Source: an uncultured Collinsella sp.
GTDB lineage: Bacteria > Actinomycetota > Coriobacteriia > Coriobacteriales > Coriobacteriaceae
Assembly: GCA_900546085.1 (NCBI GenBank)
Contig: URBS01000012.1
Span: 1 to 26,877, forward strand
DNA length: 26,877 bases
Direction: 5' to 3'
The position numbers were made by a program, and so were the translations under genes. The notes under the pieces were generated by a model. The model was given only the letters and a program-made list of their open reading frames with translations, had not been told where the DNA came from and did not search any database. Positions 18,973 to 26,031 of the stretch are shown here, in pieces; the stretch's first letter is position 1, and each line of letters begins with the position of its first letter.

Positions 18973-20919
18973 GTGCGCGTGGCCGGTCACGACAACATTC
19001 CAACGCTTGCCGAGCAGGTTTCGCGCGTTCCCACGCAGCCCGGCTGCTACCTTTGGAAAGACGCCAAGGGCGATGTCATCTACGTGGGCAAGGCGAAAAA
19101 CCTGCGCGCCCGTATGCGTCAGTACGTGACGCTGCAGGACGAGCGCCAGAAGATCCCGCTTATGATGCAGCTGGTGGCGAGCTTTGACTATATCGTGGTG
19201 GAGACCGAGCACGAGGCGTTGGTGCTCGAGCGCAATTTGATTGGTCAGTACCATCCGTACTTTAACGTCGACCTCAAGGATGACAAGAGCTACCCCTTTA
19301 TCGCCATTACAAAGGGCGACCTGTATCCCGCTATCAAATACACGCGTGAGCGTCATAAGCCGGGAACGCGCTATTTTGGACCTTATACCGATAGCCGCGC
19401 GGCACGTGAGACGATAGATACGCTGCGCAAGGTTATCCCCATCTGCTCCGCATCCTGTGCGGAGTGGCGTCGTTGTCGCCGTATCGTCGAGTCCCACAAG
19501 GGCGAGGAAGACATCGTCAATATGATTTGCGCGCAAAACGGGCGCCCCTGCTTTGACTACCATGTCGGGCGCGGCCCGGGTGCGTGTGTCGGCGTGATTT
19601 CCCCGGCAGACTATGCCAAGAACGTCAAGCGTGTCGAGCGCTTTTTGTCGGGCCATCGCAAGGATGTCGTCGATGAGCTGACCTCCGAGATGACGGATGC
19701 CGCTGAGGCGCTCGACTTTGAGCGCGCGGCACGCGTCAAACGTCGTTTGGAGGTCATCAGGGGTCTGGACGATCGTCAGCAAGTCGTTTTTCCCTCCAGT
19801 GTCGATATAGATGTCATCGGTTTCTATCGCGAGGAGACCATCTCCGCCGCTTGCGTCTTCGTCGTTCGCGAGGGCCGAACAGTTCGCACCTGCGAGTTCA
19901 TTCTCGACAAGGGTCTTGATGTTGACGAGGAAGAGCTCCAGTCGGGCTTTCTTAAGCGCTATTACGACGAGACGGCTGATATTCCAGCTGAGGTCAACCT
20001 TTCCGTCGAGCTTGAGGATGCGGAAGCGCTGGGGGAGTGGCTTGCGGGCAAGCGTGAGCGTTCCTGCCATCTCCATAGGCCGCAGCGTGGCGAAAAGCAC
20101 CGTCTGCTCGATATGGCATCCAAAAATGCGCGCCATGCCCTCATGCGCTACATGATGCGAACGGGGTACGCTGACGACCGCACCAATCAAGCGCTCCTGG
20201 AGCTCGAAAGTGCGTTGGCGCTGCCATCGCCGCCGTTGCGTATCGAGTGCTTCGATATCTCTACACTGCATGGCACCTTTACGGTCGCCTCGATGGTGGT
20301 GTTTACCAACGGGCGCGCCGACAAGAGTCAGTATCGTCGTTTTAAAATTCAGGCCGAATTGGACGAGGCAAACGACTTCGTGTCGATGTCCGAGGTTTTG
20401 GGACGACGTTATGCTCCCGAGCGCATGGCCGACGAGCGCTTTGGCTCGCGCCCCGATTTGCTCGTTGTCGATGGCGGTAAGCCGCAATTGACCGCTGCGA
20501 TCAAGCAACTTGAGGCTCTTGGGCTCGATATACCAGTTTGTGGCTTGGCAAAGGCCGATGAGGAGGTTTTCGTGCCTTGGGACGAGACTCCCGTCGTGCT
20601 GCCGACCGGGTCCGCGTCGCTCTATCTAATTAAACAGGTGCGCGATGAATCGCACCGTTTTGCCATCACGTTCCATCGCGAATTGCGCGATAAAGCCATG
20701 ACGGTTTCGGTACTCGATGACGTTCCAGGCGTGGGACCCACCAGAAAACGTGCCCTTATGCGCCATTTTGGCTCGATGAAGCGTTTGCGCGCGGCGAGCG
20801 AGCAAGAGATCGCGGAAGTTCGAGGCATTCCTGCCGATGTCGCCAAAGCGGTTCACGAGGCGCTCGTTGCATGGAATGCCGAGCGCGCCGAGGCGGCGGC
20901 AAAGCAATCCGAAAACTAA
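18973..20919 (+). CDS. uvrC: Excinuclease ABC subunit C with an altered cysteine motif
   Basis: UvrC makes both incisions beside the lesion once UvrB is loaded. The 648 residues contain a GIY-YIG nuclease (GCYLWKD 24-30, VIYVGKAKNL 35-44, later EALVLERNLI), a UVR domain around 236-262, an RNase H-like nuclease (IECFDIS, LLVVDGGKPQL, DESHRFAITFHR) and C-terminal helix-hairpin-helix repeats (VPGVGPTRKRALMRHFGS). The cysteine cluster between the nuclease and the UVR domain is unusual: cysteines at 158, 162, 168, 186, 193 and 205, with Gly201 where family members have the third ligand. The usual DISH is DIST. Two GTG starts are possible, at 18973 and 18979. AGG at 18971 favours the second, which would shorten the protein by two residues. 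Confidence 0.95.
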   Translation: MRVAGHDNIPTLAEQVSRVPTQPGCYLWKDAKGDVIYVGKAKNLRARMRQYVTLQDERQKIPLMMQLVASFDYIVVETEHEALVLERNLIGQYHPYFNVDLKDDKSYPFIAITKGDLYPAIKYTRERHKPGTRYFGPYTDSRAARETIDTLRKVIPICSASCAEWRRCRRIVESHKGEEDIVNMICAQNGRPCFDYHVGRGPGACVGVISPADYAKNVKRVERFLSGHRKDVVDELTSEMTDAAEALDFERAARVKRRLEVIRGLDDRQQVVFPSSVDIDVIGFYREETISAACVFVVREGRTVRTCEFILDKGLDVDEEELQSGFLKRYYDETADIPAEVNLSVELEDAEALGEWLAGKRERSCHLHRPQRGEKHRLLDMASKNARHALMRYMMRTGYADDRTNQALLELESALALPSPPLRIECFDISTLHGTFTVASMVVFTNGRADKSQYRRFKIQAELDEANDFVSMSEVLGRRYAPERMADERFGSRPDLLVVDGGKPQLTAAIKQLEALGLDIPVCGLAKADEEVFVPWDETPVVLPTGSASLYLIKQVRDESHRFAITFHRELRDKAMTVSVLDDVPGVGPTRKRALMRHFGSMKRLRAASEQEIAEVRGIPADVAKAVHEALVAWNAERAEAAAKQSEN

Positions 20920-20944
20920 ACACGCCTCTAAACAACTGATATAC

Positions 20945-20973
20945 ATGATTGCGTGATTTTCAATCATTTATTT
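20945..20973 (+). terminator. Weak terminator-like hairpin after uvrC
   Basis: ATGATTG (20945-20951) and CAATCAT (20961-20967) form a perfect 7-bp but A+T-rich stem followed by TTATTT. The position, 26 bases after the uvrC stop, suits a terminator. The weak stem makes it tentative. A second small stem, CGGC/GCCG, follows at about 20976-20991. Confidence 0.4.
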
Positions 20974-21019
20974 CACGGCGATTACCAGCCGATTTCGGGT
21001 TTAATTAACGCTAAAACGT

Positions 21020-21049
21020 TTGACTAGCCATGGTGAACAACCCTGCTAT
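21020..21049 (+). promoter_or_regulatory. Promoter of the ABC-importer operon
   Basis: TTGACT (21020-21025) lies 18 bases before TGCTAT (21044-21049, within TGCTATCCT). The -35 is near consensus and the -10 is fair. It falls in the 365-base gap before the binding-protein gene and would give a leader of about 225 nt. AACG-CTAAAA-CGTT, a small inverted repeat at 21007-21020, abuts the -35 and could be an operator. Confidence 0.5.
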
Positions 21050-21084
21050 CCTGCGGGTTGACGAAGACTGATATCTCACCTCGT

Positions 21085-21165
21085 CGATACATACTGTCTG
21101 GCGAATCGTTTGTCAATGAATTCGGTGAACGGTAGCAAATACCGTTCAAGCGTATGTATGTATCG
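21085..21165 (+). promoter_or_regulatory. Structured 5' leader element of the ABC operon, class unknown
   Basis: CGATACATAC (21085-21094) pairs perfectly with GTATGTATCG (21156-21165). This closes a domain that contains a perfect 8-bp hairpin, GAACGGTA (21127-21134), loop GCAAA, TACCGTTC (21140-21147). A further GAAT/ATTC pairing is possible in the left part. The nested stems suggest a folded RNA or a protein-binding palindrome in the leader of the downstream gene. I do not recognise a known riboswitch, and T-box features are absent. About 115 nt of further leader, partly G+C-rich and foldable, follow before the ribosome site. Confidence 0.5.
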
Positions 21166-21284
21166 GTCGCCGAGCGCGGCACCTCAGTTGGGTTCGTCGG
21201 TAGGTAAGGTATATATCGTCCGCAAGTTGCGCGGGGGCACGTCTAGGCGCTCCCGGGTAAGATTCTCTATTGATAGGAGAAGAC

Positions 21285-22898
21285 ATGGCCATCATCAACA
21301 AGGGTATGTCCAGGCGTTCGTTCCTCGGCCTCACCGGCAGCGTCGCTGCTGTCGCAGGGCTTGGTCTCACCGGCTGCGGTGGCAGCTCTAGCGACGAGGG
21401 TTCCGCTTCCGGTTCCACCGATTCCGCCAACCGTGGCGGCGGCGTGATCACCGCTGGTTCCGCTTACGCTCCGTCCAGCTTCGATCCCGCCAGCACCGGC
21501 TCCGCTGTGGGCCTGGGTGCTAACTGGCACGTCGTCGAGGGCCTCTACGGCATCGATTACCACGACTACAGCACCTTCAAAGAGCTCGCCACCGACGATC
21601 CCAAGTCTGTGGACGACACCACTTTCGAGGTCACCATCCGCAAGGGCGCCAAGTTCTCCGATGGCACCGAGGTCACCGCTGACGATGTCGTTGCCTCCTA
21701 CACCGCTTGCGCCGCTTCCGCTACCTATGCTCCGTTCTTCCAGCCCTTCGAGTCCATCGAGGCCAAGGACGCCAGCACCGTGACGGTCAAGACCAAGGTC
21801 CCCAACTTCTCCCTGCTCAAGGATCGTCTGGCCATCGTCCGCGTTACCCCGGCCACCCAGACCGAGGAGGATCGCGCCAAGCAGCCGATCGGCTCCGGCC
21901 CCTGGATGTACGACTCTATCTCCGATACCGAGATCACCCTGGTTCCCAACCCCGAGTACAACGGTGAGTATGCTGCCGAGGATAAGAAGATCCAGTACAG
22001 CATCCTGACCGACCCCACCGCTCGCGTTACCGCTCAGCAGGAGGGCTCCACGCTCGTTATGGAGCTCGTTACCGCTGACGCCGTCGACCAGCTCGAGAGC
22101 GCCGGCTGCAAGATCGATAACGTTCAGGGTTTCGGCACCCGCTTCATCATGTTCAACGTCGCCAAGGAGCCTTGGAACAACGTCAAGGTCCGTCAGGCTG
22201 TCATGTATGCGCTCGACACCGAGAAGATGGCCAGCAACACCTTCGCCGGCCTTGCCACCGCTGCCAGCTGCTACCTGCCCAAGAGCTTCACCAACTATCA
22301 TGAGGCTTCCACGGTGTACAAGACCGACGCCAAGAAGGCTAAGAAGCTCATCGAGGAGTCTGGCATCACCCCGGGTGCCATTACCCTGCGCACCACCGAC
22401 AACGAGCAGATTAAGGGCATGGCCGCCCAGGTCAAGAATGACCTCGACGCTCTCGGCTTCGATGTGACCATCCAGACCGATACCTCGCCGGCCACCTACG
22501 CTGCCATCGACGGCGGCGAGGCCTACGATATCCTCCTTGCCCCTGGCGATCCTTCCTGCTTCGGCGCCGACCCCGACCTGCTGCTCAACTGGTGGTACGG
22601 CGACAACGTCTGGATGCAGACCCGTTGCCCGTGGAAGGAGTCCGCTGAGTGGCAGAAGCTCCACGGTCTCATGGACGAGGCTCTTGCCGCTGAGGGCGAT
22701 GAGCAGCAGAAGAAGTGGAACGAGTGCTTCGACATCATTGCCGACAACGCCGTTCTGTACCCCGTTGTCCACGTCAAGACCGTCTCCGCTTCCTGGGACG
22801 ATCCGTCCACTGCGCCCAACGGCGAGGCCCTCGATGGCTTCAAGGGCATCGGCACGACGAGCATGTCCTTCAGGGGCGTTGCGACCGTCAAGGCGTAA
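21285..22898 (+). CDS. Peptide-type ABC importer, substrate-binding lipoprotein
   Basis: A 537-residue family 5 solute-binding protein (DppA/OppA/NikA type), which captures a ligand outside the membrane and delivers it to the permeases encoded next. The N-terminus combines a twin-arginine-like SRRSFLGL (residues 9-16) with a hydrophobic stretch and the lipobox LTGC (Cys31), then a Gly/Ser/Asp-rich linker. Family features include ITAGSAYAPSSFDPAST near the start of the mature domain and VTIRKGAKFSDGTEVTADDV, the classic SBP family 5 signature. The start is ATG 21285 after AGGAGA. The ligand (dipeptide, oligopeptide, nickel complex or other) cannot be told from sequence. Codons are strongly C-ending, as in highly expressed genes. 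Confidence 0.93.
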   Translation: MAIINKGMSRRSFLGLTGSVAAVAGLGLTGCGGSSSDEGSASGSTDSANRGGGVITAGSAYAPSSFDPASTGSAVGLGANWHVVEGLYGIDYHDYSTFKELATDDPKSVDDTTFEVTIRKGAKFSDGTEVTADDVVASYTACAASATYAPFFQPFESIEAKDASTVTVKTKVPNFSLLKDRLAIVRVTPATQTEEDRAKQPIGSGPWMYDSISDTEITLVPNPEYNGEYAAEDKKIQYSILTDPTARVTAQQEGSTLVMELVTADAVDQLESAGCKIDNVQGFGTRFIMFNVAKEPWNNVKVRQAVMYALDTEKMASNTFAGLATAASCYLPKSFTNYHEASTVYKTDAKKAKKLIEESGITPGAITLRTTDNEQIKGMAAQVKNDLDALGFDVTIQTDTSPATYAAIDGGEAYDILLAPGDPSCFGADPDLLLNWWYGDNVWMQTRCPWKESAEWQKLHGLMDEALAAEGDEQQKKWNECFDIIADNAVLYPVVHVKTVSASWDDPSTAPNGEALDGFKGIGTTSMSFRGVATVKA

Positions 22899-23036
22899 GA
22901 CTCGCTTGAGTCTGTATGCAGGATGTCGGTCGTTGGGACCGTATCCTCATAGTTGAAACAAAGACCCGGGCGACCTCGATGTCGCTCGGGTCTTGTAATG
23001 AGTATCCGTACTCATATACCAGTTGGTCCTACCGAC
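22899..23036 (+). repeat. Row of hairpins between binding-protein and permease genes
   Basis: Five small stem-loops follow one another in a 157-base gap. They are GACTC/GAGTC (22899-22912), GGAT-GGTC/GACC-ATCC (22921-22945), the long stem at 22961-22994 (listed separately), ATGAGTA/TACTCAT with loop TCCG (22998-23015), and GTTGGT/ACCGAC (23022-23036). The last ends just before the ribosome site of the permease gene. Each is visible as an inverted repeat; a joint role is inferred. Confidence 0.55.
22961..22994 (+). terminator. Attenuator or mRNA-stabilising hairpin
   Basis: AAGACCCGGGCGAC pairs with GTCGCTCGGGTCTT over 14 bp with one G-U pair and a six-base loop. The tail (GTAATGAG) has no U-run, so full termination is unlikely. 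A strong stem after the binding-protein gene of such operons commonly protects the upstream mRNA or lowers permease expression. Confidence 0.65.
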
Positions 23037-23055
23037 AAAAGAAAGGGGAGAGAAC

Positions 23056-24012
23056 GTGAACAACTTGCTACGTTTGATTGGAAGGCGTCTTGTGGCGCTG
23101 CCGATCATGGCATTGGGCGTCACCGTCCTGGTGTTCTTCCTTATGTCGTTCTCCAAGACCGACCCCGCCTACACGGCGTTGGGTGACGGTGCCTCGCCCG
23201 AGGCGGTTGCCGAGTACCATGAGAAGTATGGTCTGGACGACCCCTGGCCTGTGCGCTACGTGCGCTATATGGGCGATTTGATCCATGGCGACATGGGCAC
23301 CTATGGTGCTGCTCGCAACTCCGTTGCCAAGCGCATCTCCACGGCCCTGCCCGTCACGATGCAGCTGACCTTCATCGGCCTTGCCATCGGTGCGGTCGTT
23401 TCGTTTTTACTCGGCGTCATCGCGGCACTGTATCGCGACAAATGGCCGGACCAAGTGATCCGCGTCTTTTCCATCGCCGGCTTGGCAACCCCGTCGTTCT
23501 GGCTTGCCGTTCTGTTGATCCTGCTGTTCTCTTCCTACCTTAAGGTGCTTCCGGCATCGGGTGCTCTGCCTCACTTCACCACGAATCCGGCTGGCTATCT
23601 GGGACGTATGATCATGCCCGCTATCGCCTTGGCATTTCCGCTGACGGGCCAGATGACTCGTATCGTGCGTACCGCCATGGTCGAGGAGCTCGATAAGGAT
23701 TATGTCCGTATGGCTCGCGGCGCCGGCGTTCCCGAGAAGGTCGTCGTCGGCATCAACGTTCTTCGCAATGCGCTGATCACCCCGGTCACCACCCTCGGTC
23801 TTAAGATCGGTTACCTCATGGGCGGCGCCGTCGTCATCGAGGTTATCTTCAACCTCCCCGGCATGGGCACCGCGATTCTGCAGGGCGTTCAGGGCAACGA
23901 GGCGAACCTGGTTCAGGGCGTCGTTATCGTCGTTGCTCTTGCCTTCATCATCATCAACATCGTGGTTGACATGCTCTACCTGCTCATCAACCCGCGCATC
24001 AGGACGGTGTAG
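23056..24012 (+). CDS. Peptide-type ABC importer, permease DppB/OppB-like
   Basis: A 318-residue inner-membrane permease with about six transmembrane segments, one of two that form the channel. The first helix begins at residue 12 (LVALPIMALGVTVLVFFLM). The BPD-permease EAA loop, which docks to the ATPase, reads DYVRMARGAGVPEKVV, and the C-terminal part has GGAVVIEVIFNLPGMG, a typical DppB signature. The start is GTG 23056 with GGGGAG five bases upstream. The frame is open to 23023, but the earlier codons lie in the hairpin region. The next gene starts three bases after its stop. Confidence 0.94.
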   Translation: MNNLLRLIGRRLVALPIMALGVTVLVFFLMSFSKTDPAYTALGDGASPEAVAEYHEKYGLDDPWPVRYVRYMGDLIHGDMGTYGAARNSVAKRISTALPVTMQLTFIGLAIGAVVSFLLGVIAALYRDKWPDQVIRVFSIAGLATPSFWLAVLLILLFSSYLKVLPASGALPHFTTNPAGYLGRMIMPAIALAFPLTGQMTRIVRTAMVEELDKDYVRMARGAGVPEKVVVGINVLRNALITPVTTLGLKIGYLMGGAVVIEVIFNLPGMGTAILQGVQGNEANLVQGVVIVVALAFIIINIVVDMLYLLINPRIRTV

Positions 24013-24015
24013 ATT

Positions 24016-26031
24016 ATGGTAAAGATTCGAGAGAAGCAAACCGAGCAGCTCGAGAAGGCTGCCTCCAAGGGGCTCAAGCTCGGTGGCTGGAAGAAGATGA
24101 CGCTGTCTTCTAAGATTGCCGCCGTCGTGTTGGTGCTGGTCGCCCTGACTGCGATTCTGGCGCCCCTTCTTGCCCCCTATAGCCCGGTCGAGATTTTTAC
24201 GGCTCGCCAGGCTCCCGGCAACGGATTTATCTTCGGTACCGACGATAAGGGTCGCGACATTCTGTCGCGCATGCTCTACGGTGGTCGTTACTCGCTGATT
24301 ATCGGCTTTGGCGCCACTGCCATGGCTCTGGTCTGCGGCTCGGTCGTGGGCGCCCTTGCGGCGGTTTCGCGCAAGGCCGTTTCCGAGACGATCATGCGTA
24401 TCCTGGACATCATCATGTCCATCCCGGGCATCGCCCTCGCGGCCGTCTTCGTCTCCATCCTGGGCAACTCCGTGCCGTCGATCATCTTCGCCATCGGCTT
24501 TATGTACACTCCGCAGATTGCCCGTATCGTGCGCGCCAACATCGTGTCCGAGTACGGCGAGGACTATGTCCGCGCGGTCATCGTTTCCGGCGCCAAGGCT
24601 CCGTGGATTTTGATCAAGCATGTTCTGCGTAACTGCATCGCCCCGATCATGGTCTTCACCGTTACCCTGGTCGCCGACGCCATCATCTTCGAGGCCTCGC
24701 TGACCTTCATCGGCGCTGGTATCCAGGAGCCCACCGCTACCTGGGGCAACATCCTCGCCGACGCCCGCGGCGGCGTGCTCGCCGGCCGTTGGTGGCAGGC
24801 GCTGTTCCCGGGCCTGGCCATCATGATCACCTGCCTGGCGCTCAACATCCTCTCCGAGGGCATTACCGACGCCATGGCCGCTGCTCCCTCCGCCGCCCTG
24901 GATCCGACCGATTCCTCCAAGCGTCGCGAGGCCGACCTGCTGGTCTCCGACCCCGTTCGCGCCTACAAGGAGCAGGCCCAGTCCCTCTCCGCTCGCCTTG
25001 GCGCCCTGCGCGATGTCGAGCTCAAGCGTGACGATCGCCATGTGCCCGACGAGTCTGTCGAACCGATTCTCTCGGTCCGTGACTTCTGCATTCAGTTTGA
25101 GCATCACGGCGATATCAACGTCGTCGACCATGTCAACTTTGACGTCCGTCCTGGTCAGACCATGGGCCTGGTGGGCGAGTCCGGTTGCGGTAAGTCCATC
25201 ACCACGCTGGCCATCATGGGCCTGACCGACGATGACGAGCACCTTTCCGGCGAGGTCCTCTGGGAGGGCCGCGACCTGCTCAAGATGAGCAAGAAGGAGT
25301 GGTTCGGCCTGCGCGGTACCGATATCGCTATGGTCTATCAGGACGCCCTGTCCTCGCTCAACCCCTCCATGCTCATCTCTGCCCAGATGAAGCAGCTCAC
25401 CAAGCGCGGCGGCACCCGCAGCGCCGAGGAACTCCTGGAGCTCGTGGGCCTCGACCCCAAGCGTACGCTCGAGAGCTACCCGCATGAGCTTTCCGGTGGC
25501 CAGCGTCAGCGTGTCCTGATCGCTATGGCCCTTACCCGCGACCCCAAGCTGGTCATCTGCGACGAGCCCACGACCGCTCTGGACGTTACCGTCCAGAAGC
25601 AGGTCATCAAGCTGCTCAACGACCTTCAGGCCAAGCTCGGCTTTGCCATGATCTTCGTCTCGCATGACTTGGCGCTGGTCGCCGAGGTCGCCCATAACAT
25701 CACGGTTATGTACGCCGGTCAGGTTATCGAGCAGGCGCCCACCAAGGAGCTGCTCACTAACCCGATCCACGAGTACACCCGCGGTCTTCTGGGCTCCGTT
25801 CTGTCCATCGAGAGCGGTTCGGGCCGTCTGCACCAGGTACCCGGCGCCGTTCCGAGCCCGCGCGATTTCCCCAAGGGCGATCGCTTCGCGCCCCGCTCGA
25901 GCCATCCGCGCATTGGCCTGGACACCCGTCCGGTCTTCAAGCGCGTGCCCGGCACCGAGCACTTCTATTCCGAGCTCCCCGACGAGGTGCTCAAGGCAAA
26001 TGGTTTGACCCCTCACGCGGAGGTGATGTAG
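24016..26031 (+). CDS. Fused permease/ATPase (DppC-DppD-like) of the ABC importer
   Basis: A 671-residue single protein joins what are usually two genes. Residues 1-about 285 are a DppC-type permease: N-terminal helix VLVLVALTAILAPLLAPY, the family's FGTDDKGRDILSRMLYGGR, the EAA loop DYVRAVIVSGAKAPW, and ASLTFIGAGIQEPTATWG. A hydrophilic linker (about 285-348) leads to a full ATPase: Walker A GESGCGKS (387-394), signature LSGGQRQR (492-499), Walker B VICDEP, and a switch His in FVSHD. The oligopeptide-type C-terminal extension (from about 590) is present, but its cysteines are replaced: GDRFAPRSS stands where DppD has GC-x-F-x-PRC. The reading frame is continuous with no weak join. The start is ATG 24016 with only a distant AGGA, so translation may depend on the upstream gene. 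Confidence 0.93.
   Translation: MVKIREKQTEQLEKAASKGLKLGGWKKMTLSSKIAAVVLVLVALTAILAPLLAPYSPVEIFTARQAPGNGFIFGTDDKGRDILSRMLYGGRYSLIIGFGATAMALVCGSVVGALAAVSRKAVSETIMRILDIIMSIPGIALAAVFVSILGNSVPSIIFAIGFMYTPQIARIVRANIVSEYGEDYVRAVIVSGAKAPWILIKHVLRNCIAPIMVFTVTLVADAIIFEASLTFIGAGIQEPTATWGNILADARGGVLAGRWWQALFPGLAIMITCLALNILSEGITDAMAAAPSAALDPTDSSKRREADLLVSDPVRAYKEQAQSLSARLGALRDVELKRDDRHVPDESVEPILSVRDFCIQFEHHGDINVVDHVNFDVRPGQTMGLVGESGCGKSITTLAIMGLTDDDEHLSGEVLWEGRDLLKMSKKEWFGLRGTDIAMVYQDALSSLNPSMLISAQMKQLTKRGGTRSAEELLELVGLDPKRTLESYPHELSGGQRQRVLIAMALTRDPKLVICDEPTTALDVTVQKQVIKLLNDLQAKLGFAMIFVSHDLALVAEVAHNITVMYAGQVIEQAPTKELLTNPIHEYTRGLLGSVLSIESGSGRLHQVPGAVPSPRDFPKGDRFAPRSSHPRIGLDTRPVFKRVPGTEHFYSELPDEVLKANGLTPHAEVM

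Noticed and set aside
17683..20508. A 941-codon open frame on the minus strand under murJ and uvrC
   Set aside because: Same cause as above: it is antisense to well-supported genes and spans the murJ-uvrC junction. There is no start context or recognisable domain. Similar antisense frames under uvrA (15397-16650) and uvrB (5680-6636) were dropped too.
21053..21284. T-box riboswitch in the ABC-operon leader
   Set aside because: The T-box core (AGGGTGG-type sequence with GGAACCGCG) is absent, and no terminator/antiterminator pair with a U-run is seen before the start codon.
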